NCBI GenBank assembly: GCA_022695795.1
Contig: MU404079.1
Location: 62,001 to 126,000, forward strand
Length of the DNA: 64,000 nt
Direction: 5' to 3'
Source of the DNA: Biscogniauxia marginata
Lineage: Eukaryota > Ascomycota > Sordariomycetes > Xylariales > Xylariaceae
Shown piece by piece: positions 36,120 to 49,272 of this stretch; position 1 is the stretch's first letter; each line of letters begins with the position of its first letter. The notes below the pieces were generated by a model. It had not been told where the DNA came from. It worked only from the letters and a program-made list of their open reading frames with translations, and made no database searches. The translations under genes and the position numbers were made by a program.

Positions 36120-39100
36120 ATAATAAAAAGATTTAAAAGAACTAATATAAGAATTCATTATAATTACAGTTAAAGAAGAGTTATAAAAGGATATCTCAAA
36201 AGATTAATAAGAAGAAGCATTAGAGAAAGAAAAAAAGGAGGAAAAAGAAATACTTAAAAAAGAAGATAAATAAATAAAATAAACCCTATTTTTTAGAGAT
36301 AAGTAACTACTTTTAAACGATAACGACCTTAATAACTTAAACGATAAAGACAATATAATAACCCTCGATATAAAGGGTTTTAAACTAATTATACCTAGTA
36401 AATATAATGGGTTAAGCGATTTAAAAGGATTTTTAATTTAGGTTAGAACCTATTTACGGTTTTATTATAAGACGATTACCACTAAAGAATAAAAGATTTT
36501 CACGGTATTTTAGCTCCTAGCCGGAACCGCCTTAACCTGGTTTTAACTAGTGTTAAAGGATTATTTAGAAAATGGATTAAACGCTTGAAAAGACATAAAA
36601 AAAGTCTTCAAGAATTATAAAGAATTTGAAAAATAACTTAAGTTTATATTTAGTAATTTAATTTTTAAGTAATAAGCCGAAGCTTGACTTTATAAATTAT
36701 AATAAAATAAAAAGGCTTTAAATTACGTTATTAAATTTAAGAAACTTATAAGCTAGTTATAACTACTTATTAAAAGCTTATATTACTTATTTTATTAAGG
36801 GTTAAAAGACTATATAAAGAATAAATTATATAAAATAAACCTATATAAAGAAAGGAACCTAAGGAAGTTTAATAACTACGTTATAATGGCAATTACCATT
36901 AATAATAAGAATTTCGAACGGTACCTTAAAAAGAAAAAAACGATATAACGAAGGAATAGCGATTAATTAAAAAAAGGAAATCACAAAAGCGGTGCCGGAA
37001 CCAGGAAAGGCACTAAAACCAAGTTAAACCTTATTAAAATTAACGTTATTTAAAAAGAATAAAAAAAACGAGATAAATTAATTATTAAGTGTTTTAATTA
37101 TAAAAAGAAAAGACATTATAAAAACGAGTATTAAAATCCTAAAAAACAAGAACTAAAAACAAGAGGGATTTCTTAATCCGAGAAAAGAGTTATCAAGGTA
37201 AGAGTTTAATTTGAAAATAACAAAGAAATAAACCAAGTATTTATTATCGGCATTATTAAGGTAGAAAAGATCGAGAAGGCCTTTATAAAAAAAATCTATA
37301 GATTTTATTAAGTTAACCGTAAAAATTGTTTAAAGGATAACTATTTATATTTAAGATATCTTATATTAAAACAAGCTAAATAAGGATATAACGAAGGCGA
37401 ATTACTATATAAATATAATAATTATAAGCTAGGATACGACTTAGGAATTAAGTTAAATTATAATGATCTATATTAAAGCCATTATAAAAACGATAAATGC
37501 GAAACCTATTAAGGAAAAAGCCAGTATAATAGCTTAAACTAGAGGTTTTATATAAATAATAGCTATAATATTTATTAAAGTTTAAAGGAATATATATTAT
37601 TATATTAAAGCTTTTATATTAACGACACTTATTAAATATATAAAAGTTTTAAAGATAAAGCTAGTTATTATTCTTAAGAACTAGAAAGTGACGACACGAA
37701 AGAAAATAAGTATATTTATAATAACACCTCACGATAGCTATATTACCTTAAAGCATGTTATTTTTACCTAAGTTCCGAAAGAAGTTACGAAGTAATGGCT
37801 AAAGGTTATATGTGTTATATTTCGGTATTATGCGACGTATACGACTTACTCGGAGCAGGTTTCGAAAAAGACGAGATTAAGGAAGAATTATGGGAATTAT
37901 AAAAGGGACTATATTTTCTATAATGACTCGAAAAACGAATTAAATACGATATTAATTTATTTAGCTTTATAGGGAAACACTTAATAAAGTAGTAAGTAAA
38001 AACATGTGTAACTAAACGGGGCTATAAATAAATTATTAAAGTATACCTCAAGAAAGGAAGGAAACTCCTAAAAATCAATATAAACTTAAAGGGAGATATC
38101 GAGATACCCCTAGTAAATAAATTTAAGGATTATTCTTTTTATTTAAGGATAATTTAAAACTTTAAAAAATTCCGAATTAATAAAACGGACTTGGGCTATA
38201 AAAAGGCTCTCGAAAAAGAATTAAAGTTTTAATATGTAAGGTTTTATATAAAAGATAAACTTTTTACCCTTTATTGCGTAAAAGGTAATTAAAGAGACTA
38301 TTTAAGTAATAATTACTGGAAACACGTTTTTATAAAAGCCTAAAAATAAAAGGATATCCGGGTTATAATAACTAAAAAAAAACTAAAAAAGAAGGGACGT
38401 GGAAAACCAAAAAACGGTAAAGACTTTCACTAGTAAGGCAGCGAAAAGCCATGAATAATAAGTCTTTATATAAAGTCTAGTCGAGACTTAATAACACTAT
38501 TATAACTAGAGTTAAGTATAATAAAAGAGAGTATAAAGCCTTAATAGATTTAGAAGTAAATAAAAGTTATATCTTAGTAAAGGTAACTTAAAAAGATAAA
38601 ATACTATGGGTATATAAATAAAGTTTATATAGGTTATAAAACTTTAAAGGAAATATGTTTAGTTATAAAACTTTAAAGGAAATATGTTTAGTTATAAAAC
38701 TTTAAAGGAAATATGTTTAGTTATAAAAATAGTAAGGTGTTAAAAGAAATAATTCCTTTTTTAGTAACTATTTAAAGACATCCTAAATAAGTTAGTTTTA
38801 ACATTGTATATATATTGGATTATAATATGATCTTAAGAATGAATTAGTTTAAAAAAAGTAATTTACGAATAAATTTCGAGATAAACACGCTTTATTGGGA
38901 TTAAAAATAAAAGGAGTTAATTATTACGAGTTACGAAATAAGTACCGTAAATAACTTTAGAAAAACGAATATAAAAACGAAACATATCGCTTATATAATT
39001 CGAGTAATTAAGCTTAAAAATCTAGCGAAAAAAGTACCGCGTAAGTATTTTCGTTTTTATAAATTATTTAGAAATAAAACAAAAAAAGAATTACCGGAAT

Positions 39101-42060
39101 ATAATTAATGGGATTACTAAATACATTTTAAAGAAGAAAAACAACCAAAATTATTTTTAATATATTTTATGAATTAAAAAAAACAAAAAGCACTATAAAA
39201 GGGAATTTAAAAGGATCTCGATAAAAGATATATTCGAGAATCCGAATCCTCGTTAAGATACCCGGCGATCATAGTACCTAAAGTCGATAAAAACGGGAAG
39301 TAACATATCGATAAAAAAAGAAACTTAGTATGGCGACGAGTAATTAATTATTAACACTTTAATAAAATAACCAAGAAAAAAACGAATATTTATTACCATT
39401 AATAAAACTTATAAAAAGACAAATTAATAAAGTTTAAATCTTTATAATATTAAATCTTCGCGATGGATACTATATAATTAAAATGGCTAAAAAACACGAA
39501 TAATATATAGCTTTTTAAACGATATATAGACATTATAAGTACAAGGTTATATTATTTAGATTTATTAACGCACCCGCTATATTTTAACATATAATTATAA
39601 TAGTTCTTCGTAAGTTTCTAGATAAATTTATATTTGTTTATTTAAACGATATATTAATTTACTTAGAAAACGAAAAGGAACATAAAAAATATATAAAGCA
39701 AGTGTTAGAAGCCCTAGAAAAGGTAAACCTACTTATTTATCCGACTAAAAGTAAATAGCATATTAAGAAATTAGATTATTTAGGGTTTATAATAAATTTA
39801 AGAGAAATTCGTATTTAAAAGGGAAAAATAGCAGTAGTTAAGGATTAGTTAAAACCCAAAAATGTTATAAACGTATATGTATTTCTTGGCTTTGTTAATT
39901 ATGTTAAATAACTTATTAAAGATTTCGGGCGTATCGCTAAACTATTAACGGAATTAATTACCCTAGTAAAAACAAGAGAGGCTTTTCATTTCATTAAAGA
40001 AGCTAAATAGGTTTTTTAGTAGTTAAAGGAAGTTGTAACTAGTGAGGTTATATATAAACTTCTAAATAAAAATAAAAAGAAACGATTAAGGATAAACGCT
40101 TTAGATTTCGCTATTAGAGCAGTTCTAGAGCAATTAGAAGATAATAGGAAATGGTATCTAGTCGCGTACTTATTTAAAGCATTATATAATGCTAAATTAA
40201 ACTATTAAATTTATAACAAGGAATTATTAATAATTATTAAAGCACTAGAAAAATAGGAATTATAGCTTAGTAGAACTAAGGAACTTATCGATATTTATTT
40301 AAATTATAAGAACCTTATATAATTCATGATAATATAAACGCTTAATTAAAGATATAAGCGTTAAATAATTTTCTTATTCAAGTTTAATTTTAAAATCCAG
40401 CACATTAGGGGAAAAGAAAATATCTAAATAGATCTTCTTAGTAGAAAGGGAGATTATAAATTAAAAATCAACAAAAGAGATGTTTAAATGTTTAAATAAT
40501 AAAATAACGAATTAGTTGTATTAACTTATATACGAATTAATATAAGAAACTAAAAACAACAGTTTAAGGAAAATTATAATTAAAAAGAAAAATAATTACA
40601 GTCTTAATAAGGATTTAACGACGAACTTTTTTTATATAAGGAAAAGGTATACGTATTAAAACAAGTATAAGACGAATTTATTAAAGAATTTCACGAACAT
40701 TTTCTATATGGCTACCAAGGGATTTTCAAAATAATAAAACGACTTTAAGAAGAATTCGACTTTCCAGGAATACGATAAACAGTTAAAAGAATTATAAAGA
40801 ATTGTAATATCTATAATAAGGCTAAAGCATTACAACATAAACCATATAAATTATTATAACCAACTTAAATACCTAATAAAATATGAAATATCATTACATA
40901 GGACTTTATAATGAAACTCCTAAAGTTAAAAGATCTTATTATAGAAGTACATTATAACAACATATAGGTAATTATTAATAGACTTATGAAATACGCCTAT
41001 TTCTTACTATTTAACGAATTAAGCATAGCAAAACAATTAGTTTTCAGCTTCTTAAAAGAATATATTAATAAATATAAGCTACTAAAACGCGTTGTTTTAA
41101 ATAAAGATAAATTGTTTACGTCGAAATTTTGGACCAGCTTAATAAAACGAATAGGAATTAAATAAAAGTTATTTATAATATATTACCCCTAAACGGACAG
41201 GTAAATAAAGAAATTAAACTAAATAATGAAACAATATTTACGAAGCTATATTAACTAGGAAATGAATAACTAGGTAAAATTGCTACTAATAACTTAAATA
41301 ACATATAACACTTCGATTAACGAAGACATGAAAATGTCATTACACGAGGTAGTGTACAGGTAAAAAACGGAAGCCTAAAAATAACCGATCAAACTCACGA
41401 AAGCATCAAAAGTCGAAATAAAGGCCTCGAAAATAGAAGTACTATCCGAAAAGATTTAGGTAGTATAATAACGGCTATAAAAAGAATTATAGTTTATTTA
41501 AAATAAAATAATAAAGTATTATAATAAAAAAAGAATTAAAGAACTAATTCTTAAAAGAGAAGATATAGTTTATTTGCTTCGTTAACGACAAGGCGTAACA
41601 TTAAAAACACCTTAAATTAAAATAAAATGACCTAGCGAAAAACTTGAATTTAAGAAATTAAGACCGTATAAAATTAAGGAGGTTGTTTCGAAAGTTAATT
41701 ACAAGCTGGTATTATTAAAAGGATTTAAAATATACCTTATATTTCATGTTTCGCTTTTAAAACCAGCATTAAATAACGCCATGCCAAAAAACCAACTAGA
41801 ATTTGAGGAGAACCCTAATAAGTACGAAGTAAAAAAGATACTAGATTTAAAACGGGTTAAAAGTTAATTATAATATTTTGTTAAATAGAAAGGTTACTTA
41901 TTAAAAGAAAACACTTAAGAACCACTTAAACACCTAAAAAATCTAGCGGATGAACTTATGAATTTTCACCGCTAGAATCCGGATTGACCAGGGAAGCCTG
42001 AGAATCTAGTTGAGACTAATTAAAGGAAGGGAAGACCCTCGAAATAAGCACGTCTTGCTT
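36120..42060 (+). pseudogene. gag-pol relic of the 35457-43183 element
   Basis: The acidic gag start is near 36180-36260. The zinc knuckle at about 37089-37130 has its second and last Cys changed to Tyr. The protease active-site region is near 38520-38560, followed by a 29-bp tandem triplication at 38634-38720. The reverse transcriptase box reads YLND at 39639-39650; the integrase core begins near 40900; the chromodomain is at about 41823-41943 with Trp codons turned to stops. Non-functional in all frames. Confidence 0.87.
38634..38720 (+). repeat. Three tandem copies of a 29-bp unit
   Basis: The unit runs TTATAAAACTTTAAAGGAAA and then TATGTTTAG, at 38634-38662, 38663-38691 and 38692-38720, with no differences between copies. 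Other element copies have one unit here (for example 5872-5900 and its reverse at 44425-44455). Confidence 0.93.
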
Positions 42061-42510
42061 AGATTTAAATTGACGTAGCGATTCCTTTATACGTTGTTGC
42101 TTTTTATTAAAGCGTCTTTATTCTGCCTTAATACGCTTTTGTTTTTTTATTTTATTTAAGTTTTAAAAACCTTTTTAAATGAATTATATACCTTTTTCTT
42201 AAAGAAAGTCTTGTTATCGATTTAAACGAATTAAATAATTTAAAGCCTTGTTAGCCTTGATTTACCGACGTTTAAATTCTTAATGAGCCTCTTTTTAATA
42301 ACGACGTTAAAAGTTTAAAAACGATTATTTAATAACACGTTTTTTACGATTAACTTATAACTTTTTAGTACGAAGGTTTTTAAGAAAAGATAACGAGATA
42401 AGGTTTTCGTCGTAAAACGACACGTTTAAAGCATTATAATTTTAATACTTATTACGACCCTTTAACATTTTACAGGATAAGCCTTTGTTAAAGCACCGAG
42501 AATAAGGCAT
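41926..42510 (-). pseudogene. Antisense Zn2Cys6-like ORF of the 35457-43183 element
   Basis: The ATG at 42508-42510 (minus strand) starts a 195-codon frame, the same length as the copy at 9895-10479. It begins Met-Pro-Tyr-Ser-Arg-Cys; the cluster pattern matches with several Cys changed to Tyr. It is broken by RIP-type stops and ends at 41926-41928. It overlaps the antisense of the last part of pol, as in the other copies. Confidence 0.6.
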
Positions 42511-42675
42511 GACTTTAAAACTAAATTAAGAAATCGCGTAAGTTAGTTCCTTATAATATTTAAAAGAGGATTTCTTATTTATACGTATAAAAGATTTAGT
42601 TATTTTTTTAGGAGGTATAACGAATAATGGAATAAGAAAAAAAAACTTATTTAATTATTTTAAGAATAAAAAAAC

Positions 42676-42694
42676 AAAAAAAGGGGAGAAATAG
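42676..42694 (+). other. Polypurine tract
   Basis: CAAAAAAAGGGGAGAAATAG-type purine run directly before the 3' LTR, the usual plus-strand priming site. Confidence 0.6.
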
Positions 42695-43183
42695 TGTTAT
42701 AACTAATAGGGATAAAACAAGAAAAGGTTACGTAATTTTGAGGGTCTCATAACTTGAAGTGGGATTCTTTGTGACTCTTCCTAAGAATCCATAGAGAATT
42801 AAAAAGAAGTGGGATTCTTTGTTACTCTTCTTAAGAATCTATAGAGAATTAGAGAAAAGAGAAGTGGGATTTTTTGTTATTCTCCTTAAGAATCTATAGA
42901 GAATTAGAGAGAAGATAAGTGTTTTTTATTTGTCTTTAAAGTATAAATAAATCAAAATCTCTTTCGTGTATTTAGTTATTTTTTCTAGTTTTTTAGCTAT
43001 TAATTTAAGACTATAGTCACTCTTTGATATTATAGTAAGAATACCTTGAAACCTCTTTAACAAATAACTATTATAAAATACTTGAATTAATCTTAACTTA
43101 TTATTACCTTTAAATCAAAAAAACCTAGTACGTACTCACCTGTAAAGTCAGTTGACTAGGAATACATAGGGAGGTTCGTCACA
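42695..43183 (+). repeat. 3' LTR, U3 type A (489 bp)
   Basis: It starts TGTTATAACTAATAGGG and ends GGGAGGTTCGTCACA, the same length as the 5' copy, with three hairpin units at 42757-42920. Confidence 0.95.
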
Positions 43184-45290
43184 GGTAATTAGTTCTATTA
43201 ATAGTTTAGCGATACGCCCGAAATCTTTAATGAGTTATTTAATATAATTAATAAAGCCAAGAAATACACGTACGTTTATAATATTCTTAGGTTTTAACTA
43301 ATTCTTAATTATTGCTATTTTTCCCTTTTAAATGCGAATTTCTCCTGGACTTATTATAAACCTTAAATAGTTTAGTTTCTTGATATGTTATTTACTTTTA
43401 GTCGAATAAATAAGTAGATTTACTTTTTCTAGGGCTTTTAATACCTGCTTTATATGTTTCTTATATTCCTTCTCGTTTTCTAAATAAATTAATATATTAT
43501 CCAGGTAAATAAATACAAATTTATCTAGAAACTTGCAAAGAACTATTATAATTATATATTAAAATGTAGCGGGTGCGTTAATAAATCCAAATAACATAAC
43601 TTTATATTTATAATGTTTATATATCGTTTGGAAAGCTATATATTATTTGTGTCCCTTAACCATTTTAATTATATAATATTTATCGCGAAAGTTTAATGCT
43701 ATAAAGATTTAAGCCTTATTAATTTGTTTTTTTATGAGTTTTATTAATAGTAACGAGTATTCGTTTTTTTTGGTTATTTTATTGAGGTGTCGGTAATTAA
43801 TTACTTATCGCCACACTAGGTTTCTTTCTTTATCGACATATTACTTCCCGTTTTTATCGACTTTAAATACCATAATCGCCGGGTATCTTAACGAGGATTT
43901 AAATTCTCGAATATATTCTTTATCGAGATCCTTTTAAATTCCCTTTTATAGTGCTTTTTATTTTTCCTAATTTATAAAATATATTAAGAATAATTTTAGC
44001 TGTTTTTCTTCTTTAAAGTATATTTAATAATTTTATTAGCTATGTTTTAGTAATTCTTCCTTTATTTTATCTTTAAATAATTTATAAAAACGAAGGTATT
44101 TACGCGGTACTTTTTTCGCTAGATTTTCAGGCTTGGTTACTTGAATTATATAAGTAATATGTTTCGTTTTTATATTCGTTTCTCTAAAGTTACTTGCGGT
44201 ACTTATTTCGTAATTTGTAATGGTTAATTCCTCCTATTTTTAATCTTAATAAAGTATATTTATCTCGAAATTTATTCGTAAATTACTTCTTTTAAATTAA
44301 TTCATTCTTAAAATCATATTATAATTCGATATATATATAATATTAAAACTAACTTATTTAAAATATCCTTAAATAGTTATTAAAAAAGGAATTATTTCTC
44401 TTAACACTTTATTATTCTCGTAACTAAACATGTTTCCTTTAAAGTTTTATAACTTATATAGATTTTATTTATATACTTATAATATTTTGTCTTTTTAAGT
44501 TATTTTTATTAAGACATAACTTTTATTTACTCCTGAATTTATTAGGGCTTTATACTCTTTTTCATTATACCTGACTCTAGTTATAATAATGTTATTAAGT
44601 CCCGACTAGACTTTATATAAGGACTTGTTATTTATGGCTTTTCGCTGCTTTACTAGCGAGAGCCTTTACCGTTTTTTGATTTTCCACGTCTCTTCCTTTT
44701 TAGTTTTCTTTTAGTTGTTATAACCTAGATGTCCTTTTATTCTTAGGCTTTTATAAAAACGTGTTTCTAGTAATCATTACTTAAATAATCTTTTTAATTA
44801 CTCTTTACATAATAGGGGGTAAAAGGTTTATCCTTTATATAAAACCTTACACATTAAAACTTTAATTCTTTTTCGAGAGCCCTTTTATAACCTAAGTCCG
44901 TTTTATTAACTTGGAATTTCTTAAAGTTTTAAATTATTCTTAAATAAAAGAAGTAATTCTTGAGTTTACTTATTAAAGGTATTTTAATATCTCCTTTTAA
45001 GTTTATATTAATTTTTAGGAGCTTCCCTCCTTTCTTGAGGTATGCTTTAGTGATTCGTTTATAGCCCCGTTTAATCGCATGTGTTTTTACTTATTACTTT
45101 ATTAAGTGTTTCTCTATAAAGCCGAATAGATTAATATCGTATTTAGTTTATTTTTCGAGCCATTATAAAAGATGTAATTTTTTTTATAATTCTTATAATT
45201 CTTCTTTAATCTCGTCTTTTTCGAAACCTACTTCAAGCAAGTTATATACGTCGCATAGTACTAAAATGTAATATATATAACCTTTAACCA

Positions 45291-45494
45291 TTACTTCGTA
45301 GCTTTTTTTGGAGCTTGGGTAAAGATAATATGCTTTAAAGTAATGTGGCCATCGTGGGGTGTTATTATAAATACATTTATTTTCTTTCGTGTCGTCATTT
45401 TCTGGTTTTTAAGGATAATAACCGGCTTTATCCTTAAAACTTTTATGTACTTAATAAGCGTCGTTAATATAAAAGCTTTAATATAACGATACAT
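45291..45494 (-). pseudogene. Short open piece of the type C element polyprotein
   Basis: This 67-codon open stretch belongs to the region between zinc knuckle and protease of the minus-strand element. It is open by chance and is not a separate gene. A second frame through the same DNA, continuous with the zinc knuckle, gives the Cys-rich segment shared by all copies. Confidence 0.5.
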
Positions 45495-47139
45495 GTTCTT
45501 TTAAGCTTTAATAAACATTGTAGTTATTATTTATGTAAAACCTCTAGTTTAAGCTATTATGCTGGCTTTTTTCTTAATAAGTTTCATATTTATTATTTTT
45601 ATAGTGGCTTTAATGTAAATTACCATGGTTTAACTTAATTCCTAAGTCGTATTTTAGTTTATAGTTATTATATACGTATAATAATTCGCCTTCGTTATAT
45701 CTTTATTTAGCTTATTTTAATGTAAAATATCTTAAATATAAGTAATTATTCTTTAAAAAGTCCTTACGATTAACTTAATAAGATTTACAAACTCTTTTTA
45801 TAAAGGTCTCCTTAATCTTTTTTGCTTTAATAATATTAATAATAAATACTTAGTTTATTTTTTCGTTATTTTTAAATTAAACCCTTGTTTTAGCGACTCT
45901 TTTTTTAGGTTAAGAAATCCCTCTTGTTTTTAGTTCCTATTTCTTAGAACTTCGGTACTTGTTCTTATAATGTCCTTTCTTTTTATAGTTAAAACACTTA
46001 ATAATTAATTTATCTTGTTTCTTTTATTCCTTTTAAATAATATTAATTTTAATGGGGTTTAACTTGGTTTTAATGCCTTTCTTGGTTCCGGTACCGCTTT
46101 TATGATTTCCTCTTTTCAGCTAATCGCTATTCCTTTGTTATATCGTCTTTTTTTTTTAAGGTACCGTTCAAAGTTCTCGTTATCGATAGTAATTACCATT
46201 ATAACGTAGTTATTAAACTTTCCTAGGTTTCTTTTTTTATATAGGTTTATTTTATATAACTTATTCTTTATATAGTTTTTTAATTTTTAATAAAATAAGT
46301 AGTATAAGCTTTTAATAAGTAATTATAACTAACTTATAAGTTTTTTAAACTTAATAACGTAATTTAAAGCCTTTTTATCTTGTTATAATTTGTAAAGTCG
46401 AGCTTCGGCTTGTTACTTAAGGATTAAGTTGTCAAACATAAACCTAAATTGTTTTTTAAATTCCTTATAATTCTTAAAGACTTTTTTCGTATTTTCTCGG
46501 GCGTTTAATCCATTTTCTAGATAATCCTTTAATACTAGTTAAAACTAGGTTAAGGCGGTTTCGGCGAGGAGCTGGGATACCGTAAAAACCTTTTATTCCT
46601 TAATAGTAATCGTTTTATAATAAAACCGTAAATAGGTTTTAACTTAAATTAAAAATCCTTTTAAATCGCTTAATTTATTATATTTATTAAGTGTAATTAG
46701 TTTAAAACCCTTCACGTCGGGAGTTATTATATTATTTTTGTCGTTTGAGTCGTTGAGGTCGTTATCGTTTAAAGGTGGTTACTTATTTCTAGGAGATAGG
46801 GGTTATTTTGCCTATTTATTTTCTTTTTTAAGTATTTCTTTCTTCTCTTTTTCTTCTTCTTTAAATGCTTCTTTTTGCTGATCTTCCGAGATGTCCTTTT
46901 ATAACTCCTTTTTAGCTATAACTATAATAAACTTTTATGTTGATTTCTTTAAACCTTTTAGTTATATCGTAAAAGGACTTAAAGCTTTCGTTTAAAAACT
47001 TATTAATTGTTATTTTTTTATTTGTTTCTTTTCTTGTTACTCTTTGGTTTTAAGGGGCATGCTTATTTTAAAACGGTTTAATTAAGAGTCTTTTTCCTCT
47101 TTAAACTAATATCAAGTATTAATTAAAAAGCTATTAAAA

Positions 47140-47582
47140 TGTAACGAACTTCCCTGTGTATTCCTAGTTAACTAACTTCACAAGTAAGTACGTACTAGGT
47201 TTTCTTAATTTGAAAGTAATAATAAGTTAAGATTAATTTAAGTATTTCACAATAATTATTCGTTAAAGAGGTTTTAAGGTATTCTCATTATAATATTAAA
47301 AAGTAATTATAGTTTTAAATTAATAGCTAAAGAACTAGAATAAATAACTAGATATATAGGGAACCTTAATTTACTTATACCTGTTCTTCCCTTCCTATTA
47401 TTAAATAAATCACTAAATCATTAATCTCCCATCTATAATTCAATAATCCATTAAATCATTAAATCATGAATCTCCCATCCATAATTTATTGATTTATCGG
47501 CGTTCTTTCTAAATCAAGCGCTCAACGCCGCTTTTCTGGTCATGTGACCCACACGTGACACAACACAGGGAAGTTCGTAACA
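47140..47582 (-). repeat. 5' LTR, U3 type C (443 bp)
   Basis: It begins TGTAACGAACTTCCCTGTGT and ends CACAGGGAAGTTCGTAACA, forming an unusually long terminal inverted repeat of about 18 bp. U3 is barely RIP-mutated and holds CACACGTGACAC and GTCATGTGAC near 47537-47560. Confidence 0.92.
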
Positions 47583-47587
47583 ATAAG

Positions 47588-48042
47588 AACATTTAACTAA
47601 CCTTTTTACAGTATATTCTCTCCGGAACTTCATATCAATAGAACCTTCGTTTAATAACAAGGCCTACACGTTTAACGCAACTTACATTCAAGGTATCTTG
47701 TCATTGTATACTCATTATGTAACTTGTCCTAGGCCAGGCTCCCCAGGTGGGTTGCCAGAGTACTGGATAACTCGCCTTAATATGTATAACATAAACACAT
47801 ATCGACGCGCTTTTGTTAGAGGAGCTACAGCCTTCCGCAACTTGAGGGAGCTAGCATGGCGTAACCGAGAGGATGCTATTTAGGCAGCGAACGCCAGGGC
47901 ATCAAATCCTACCGGGGCTGGCCCCAACAAAGGTGACAGTAGCGACAGCCATAACGAACGGCTCACTCCACCGCCCTCGAAGCGCAGGAAATTCAATAGG
48001 AAATCAACAAGAGCCCGTAATAGTAACACGCATAAAGCATAA
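47588..48042 (+). pseudogene. DUF7924-family gene, 3' part
   Basis: It resumes the gene cut at 32290. From about 47650 one frame gives the family's C-terminal half: an AlaTyrThrPhe start, then a Pro-Gly-Gly-Leu-Pro-Glu-Tyr block near 47740-47770, and PheValArgGlyAlaThrAlaPheArgAsn at about 47812-47841. Next come a TAG at 47881-47883 where a Gln codon is expected (CAG to TAG), AlaAlaAsnAlaArgAla, and a Ser/Lys-rich tail to TAA at 48040-48042. The short segment next to the insertion, 47588-47650, is poorly conserved. Mutations are far fewer than in the 5' part. Confidence 0.72.
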
Positions 48043-48072
48043 GATACCGATAAACAGAAATAAAGATAAATT

Positions 48073-48414
48073 TGTAACCAACCTGTCCTTATTCCTGTTA
48101 GTCTGACTATAAAGAGCAATACATACTAAAAAGGTCTTGGTTGGCAGGTAATAGAATCAAGGGTTAGTTCAAGGTATATTACTAATATCGTGCTCGTTAG
48201 AGGGATTTCAATGTACCCTCACTGATAGTTTCCAAAGAGTGACTGTAGTCTTGAGTTGATAACTAAGGAAGGGAGGATTATTTACATTGGAAACATTGAT
48301 CATTTAAATGCCTTTACATTTGTTAAAGGTGATTTACTCGGAGGATATCCGTTCTGGATAGGGTATCCACTTATTTCTTGAAGTTTTGAGAGTTAGTTCA
48401 GCTGGGTTGTAACA
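48073..48414 (-). repeat. Diverged solo LTR (type E), little RIP
   Basis: It starts TGTAACCAACCTG and ends GGGTTGTAACA. Its plus-strand left half aligns with the reversed R-U5 of the other LTRs: CTCGTTAGAGGGATTTC against TTCGTCAAAGAGGTTTC, and GAGTGACTGTAGTCTTGAG. U3 is different again. Flanking bases AAATT and GCACG do not match, so the target duplication is lost or the ends are slightly off. Confidence 0.65.
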
Positions 48415-49272
48415 GCACGTTTCGGGATCGGAGTAACCGAATCTATCACCGCTAGGACTGGAGAACACGGCGCTAAACCTTCTGGAAAGCGGGAGAAGAA
48501 TGGAGAAGAGGAGCCGAGTCTATTTTGTGGGGCACTGCTGTAGTGCACACTAGCTGCATTTTGATTGGCGCACGGGCCTCTCTACAACGAAGATCTCAAA
48601 TCCGATTGTTTTCTTCTGATTATATCGGCTGCTACTCCAAGGCCGCCTCTTTTCCATCTTCGAGATACCACCATCCGCCATCTTACGGCATCACCCCGCA
48701 GTTTGCAAAGTCCCTGCCGTGCCCCCCCGTCGCTTCTCGCACCTTAATTTTGACTTAATTAAGATGTCACTTTTATTAGATTATCCAGGTGTATTTTTTA
48801 AAAGGTGTAAACCTCGACCTGGAGTTGTCCCGCCGGTGTTATATTTCTCGGGTTTTCCGCCCCTTCAAGTACATATTGTTTATATCTGCGCATCTCCTCT
48901 TGTCACCCTGGTACGTTCGTCACGATGGCTGCCGTAGTGAATGAATTCGAAAGCTTGCGGGGTAGGCCGTCATAACCTCGTATTTTCAATCGTAGACAGA
49001 GGACAACACTCATCCCTACCGCGAAAACAATTCATTTCAGTTGTACCAACTTGCGACCCTCATCGACGGTAGGTAGATAATACAGTCCTTCTATGTCCAC
49101 CTCCCCTCTTTTTTCTTCATCTTTTATATCATAACAATCTTGTATTTTTTTCTCATTTTACGTGCACAACTGGTTGCTTATGGTCCATTCCACAATGCCG
49201 GAAGGTGTCCCACTAACGAGCACGCCTCATTATTAAGATCGCTGCATTTTACGCCTACAAACCGAGACTATC
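48415..49272. other. Upstream region of the SNF2-type gene
   Basis: No supported gene. Overlapping short frames at 48525-48937 have no family features. A pyrimidine-rich tract at 49100-49160 lies about 110-170 bp before the start codon and may be part of the promoter. Confidence 0.55.

Larger units (their letters stand above)
35457..43183 (+). mobile_element. Nested plus-strand chromovirus (type A LTRs), 7727 bp, TSD GGTAA
   Basis: The LTRs at 35457-35945 and 42695-43183 are both 489 bp. GGTAA at 35452-35456 is repeated at 43184-43188. It sits in the pol region of the minus-strand element, whose sequence continues across the gap. It is structurally complete: LTR, leader, gag, pol with chromodomain, polypurine tract, LTR. 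Heavily RIP-mutated. Its LTRs have three hairpin repeat units, against two in the type A LTRs at 9279 and 17177. Confidence 0.95.
32291..47582 (-). mobile_element. Minus-strand chromovirus (type C LTRs), TSD ATAAG, carrying a nested element
   Basis: The LTRs at 32291-32733 and 47140-47582 are both 443 bp. ATAAG at 32286-32290 is repeated at 47583-47587. The interior is split by the plus-strand element 35457-43183. On the minus strand: gag acidic start near 46850, zinc knuckle about 45953-46000, protease near 44560, reverse transcriptase box YLDN at 43496-43507, integrase between 34930 and 34050, chromodomain antisense to about 33470-33600. The net length without the nested element is about 7.56 kb. 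Heavily RIP-mutated. It is inserted in, and splits, a DUF7924-family gene. Confidence 0.92.

Noticed and set aside
48525..48937. Gene made from overlapping frames upstream of the SNF2-type gene
   Set aside because: Three mutually overlapping frames with no domain or consistent splice pattern.
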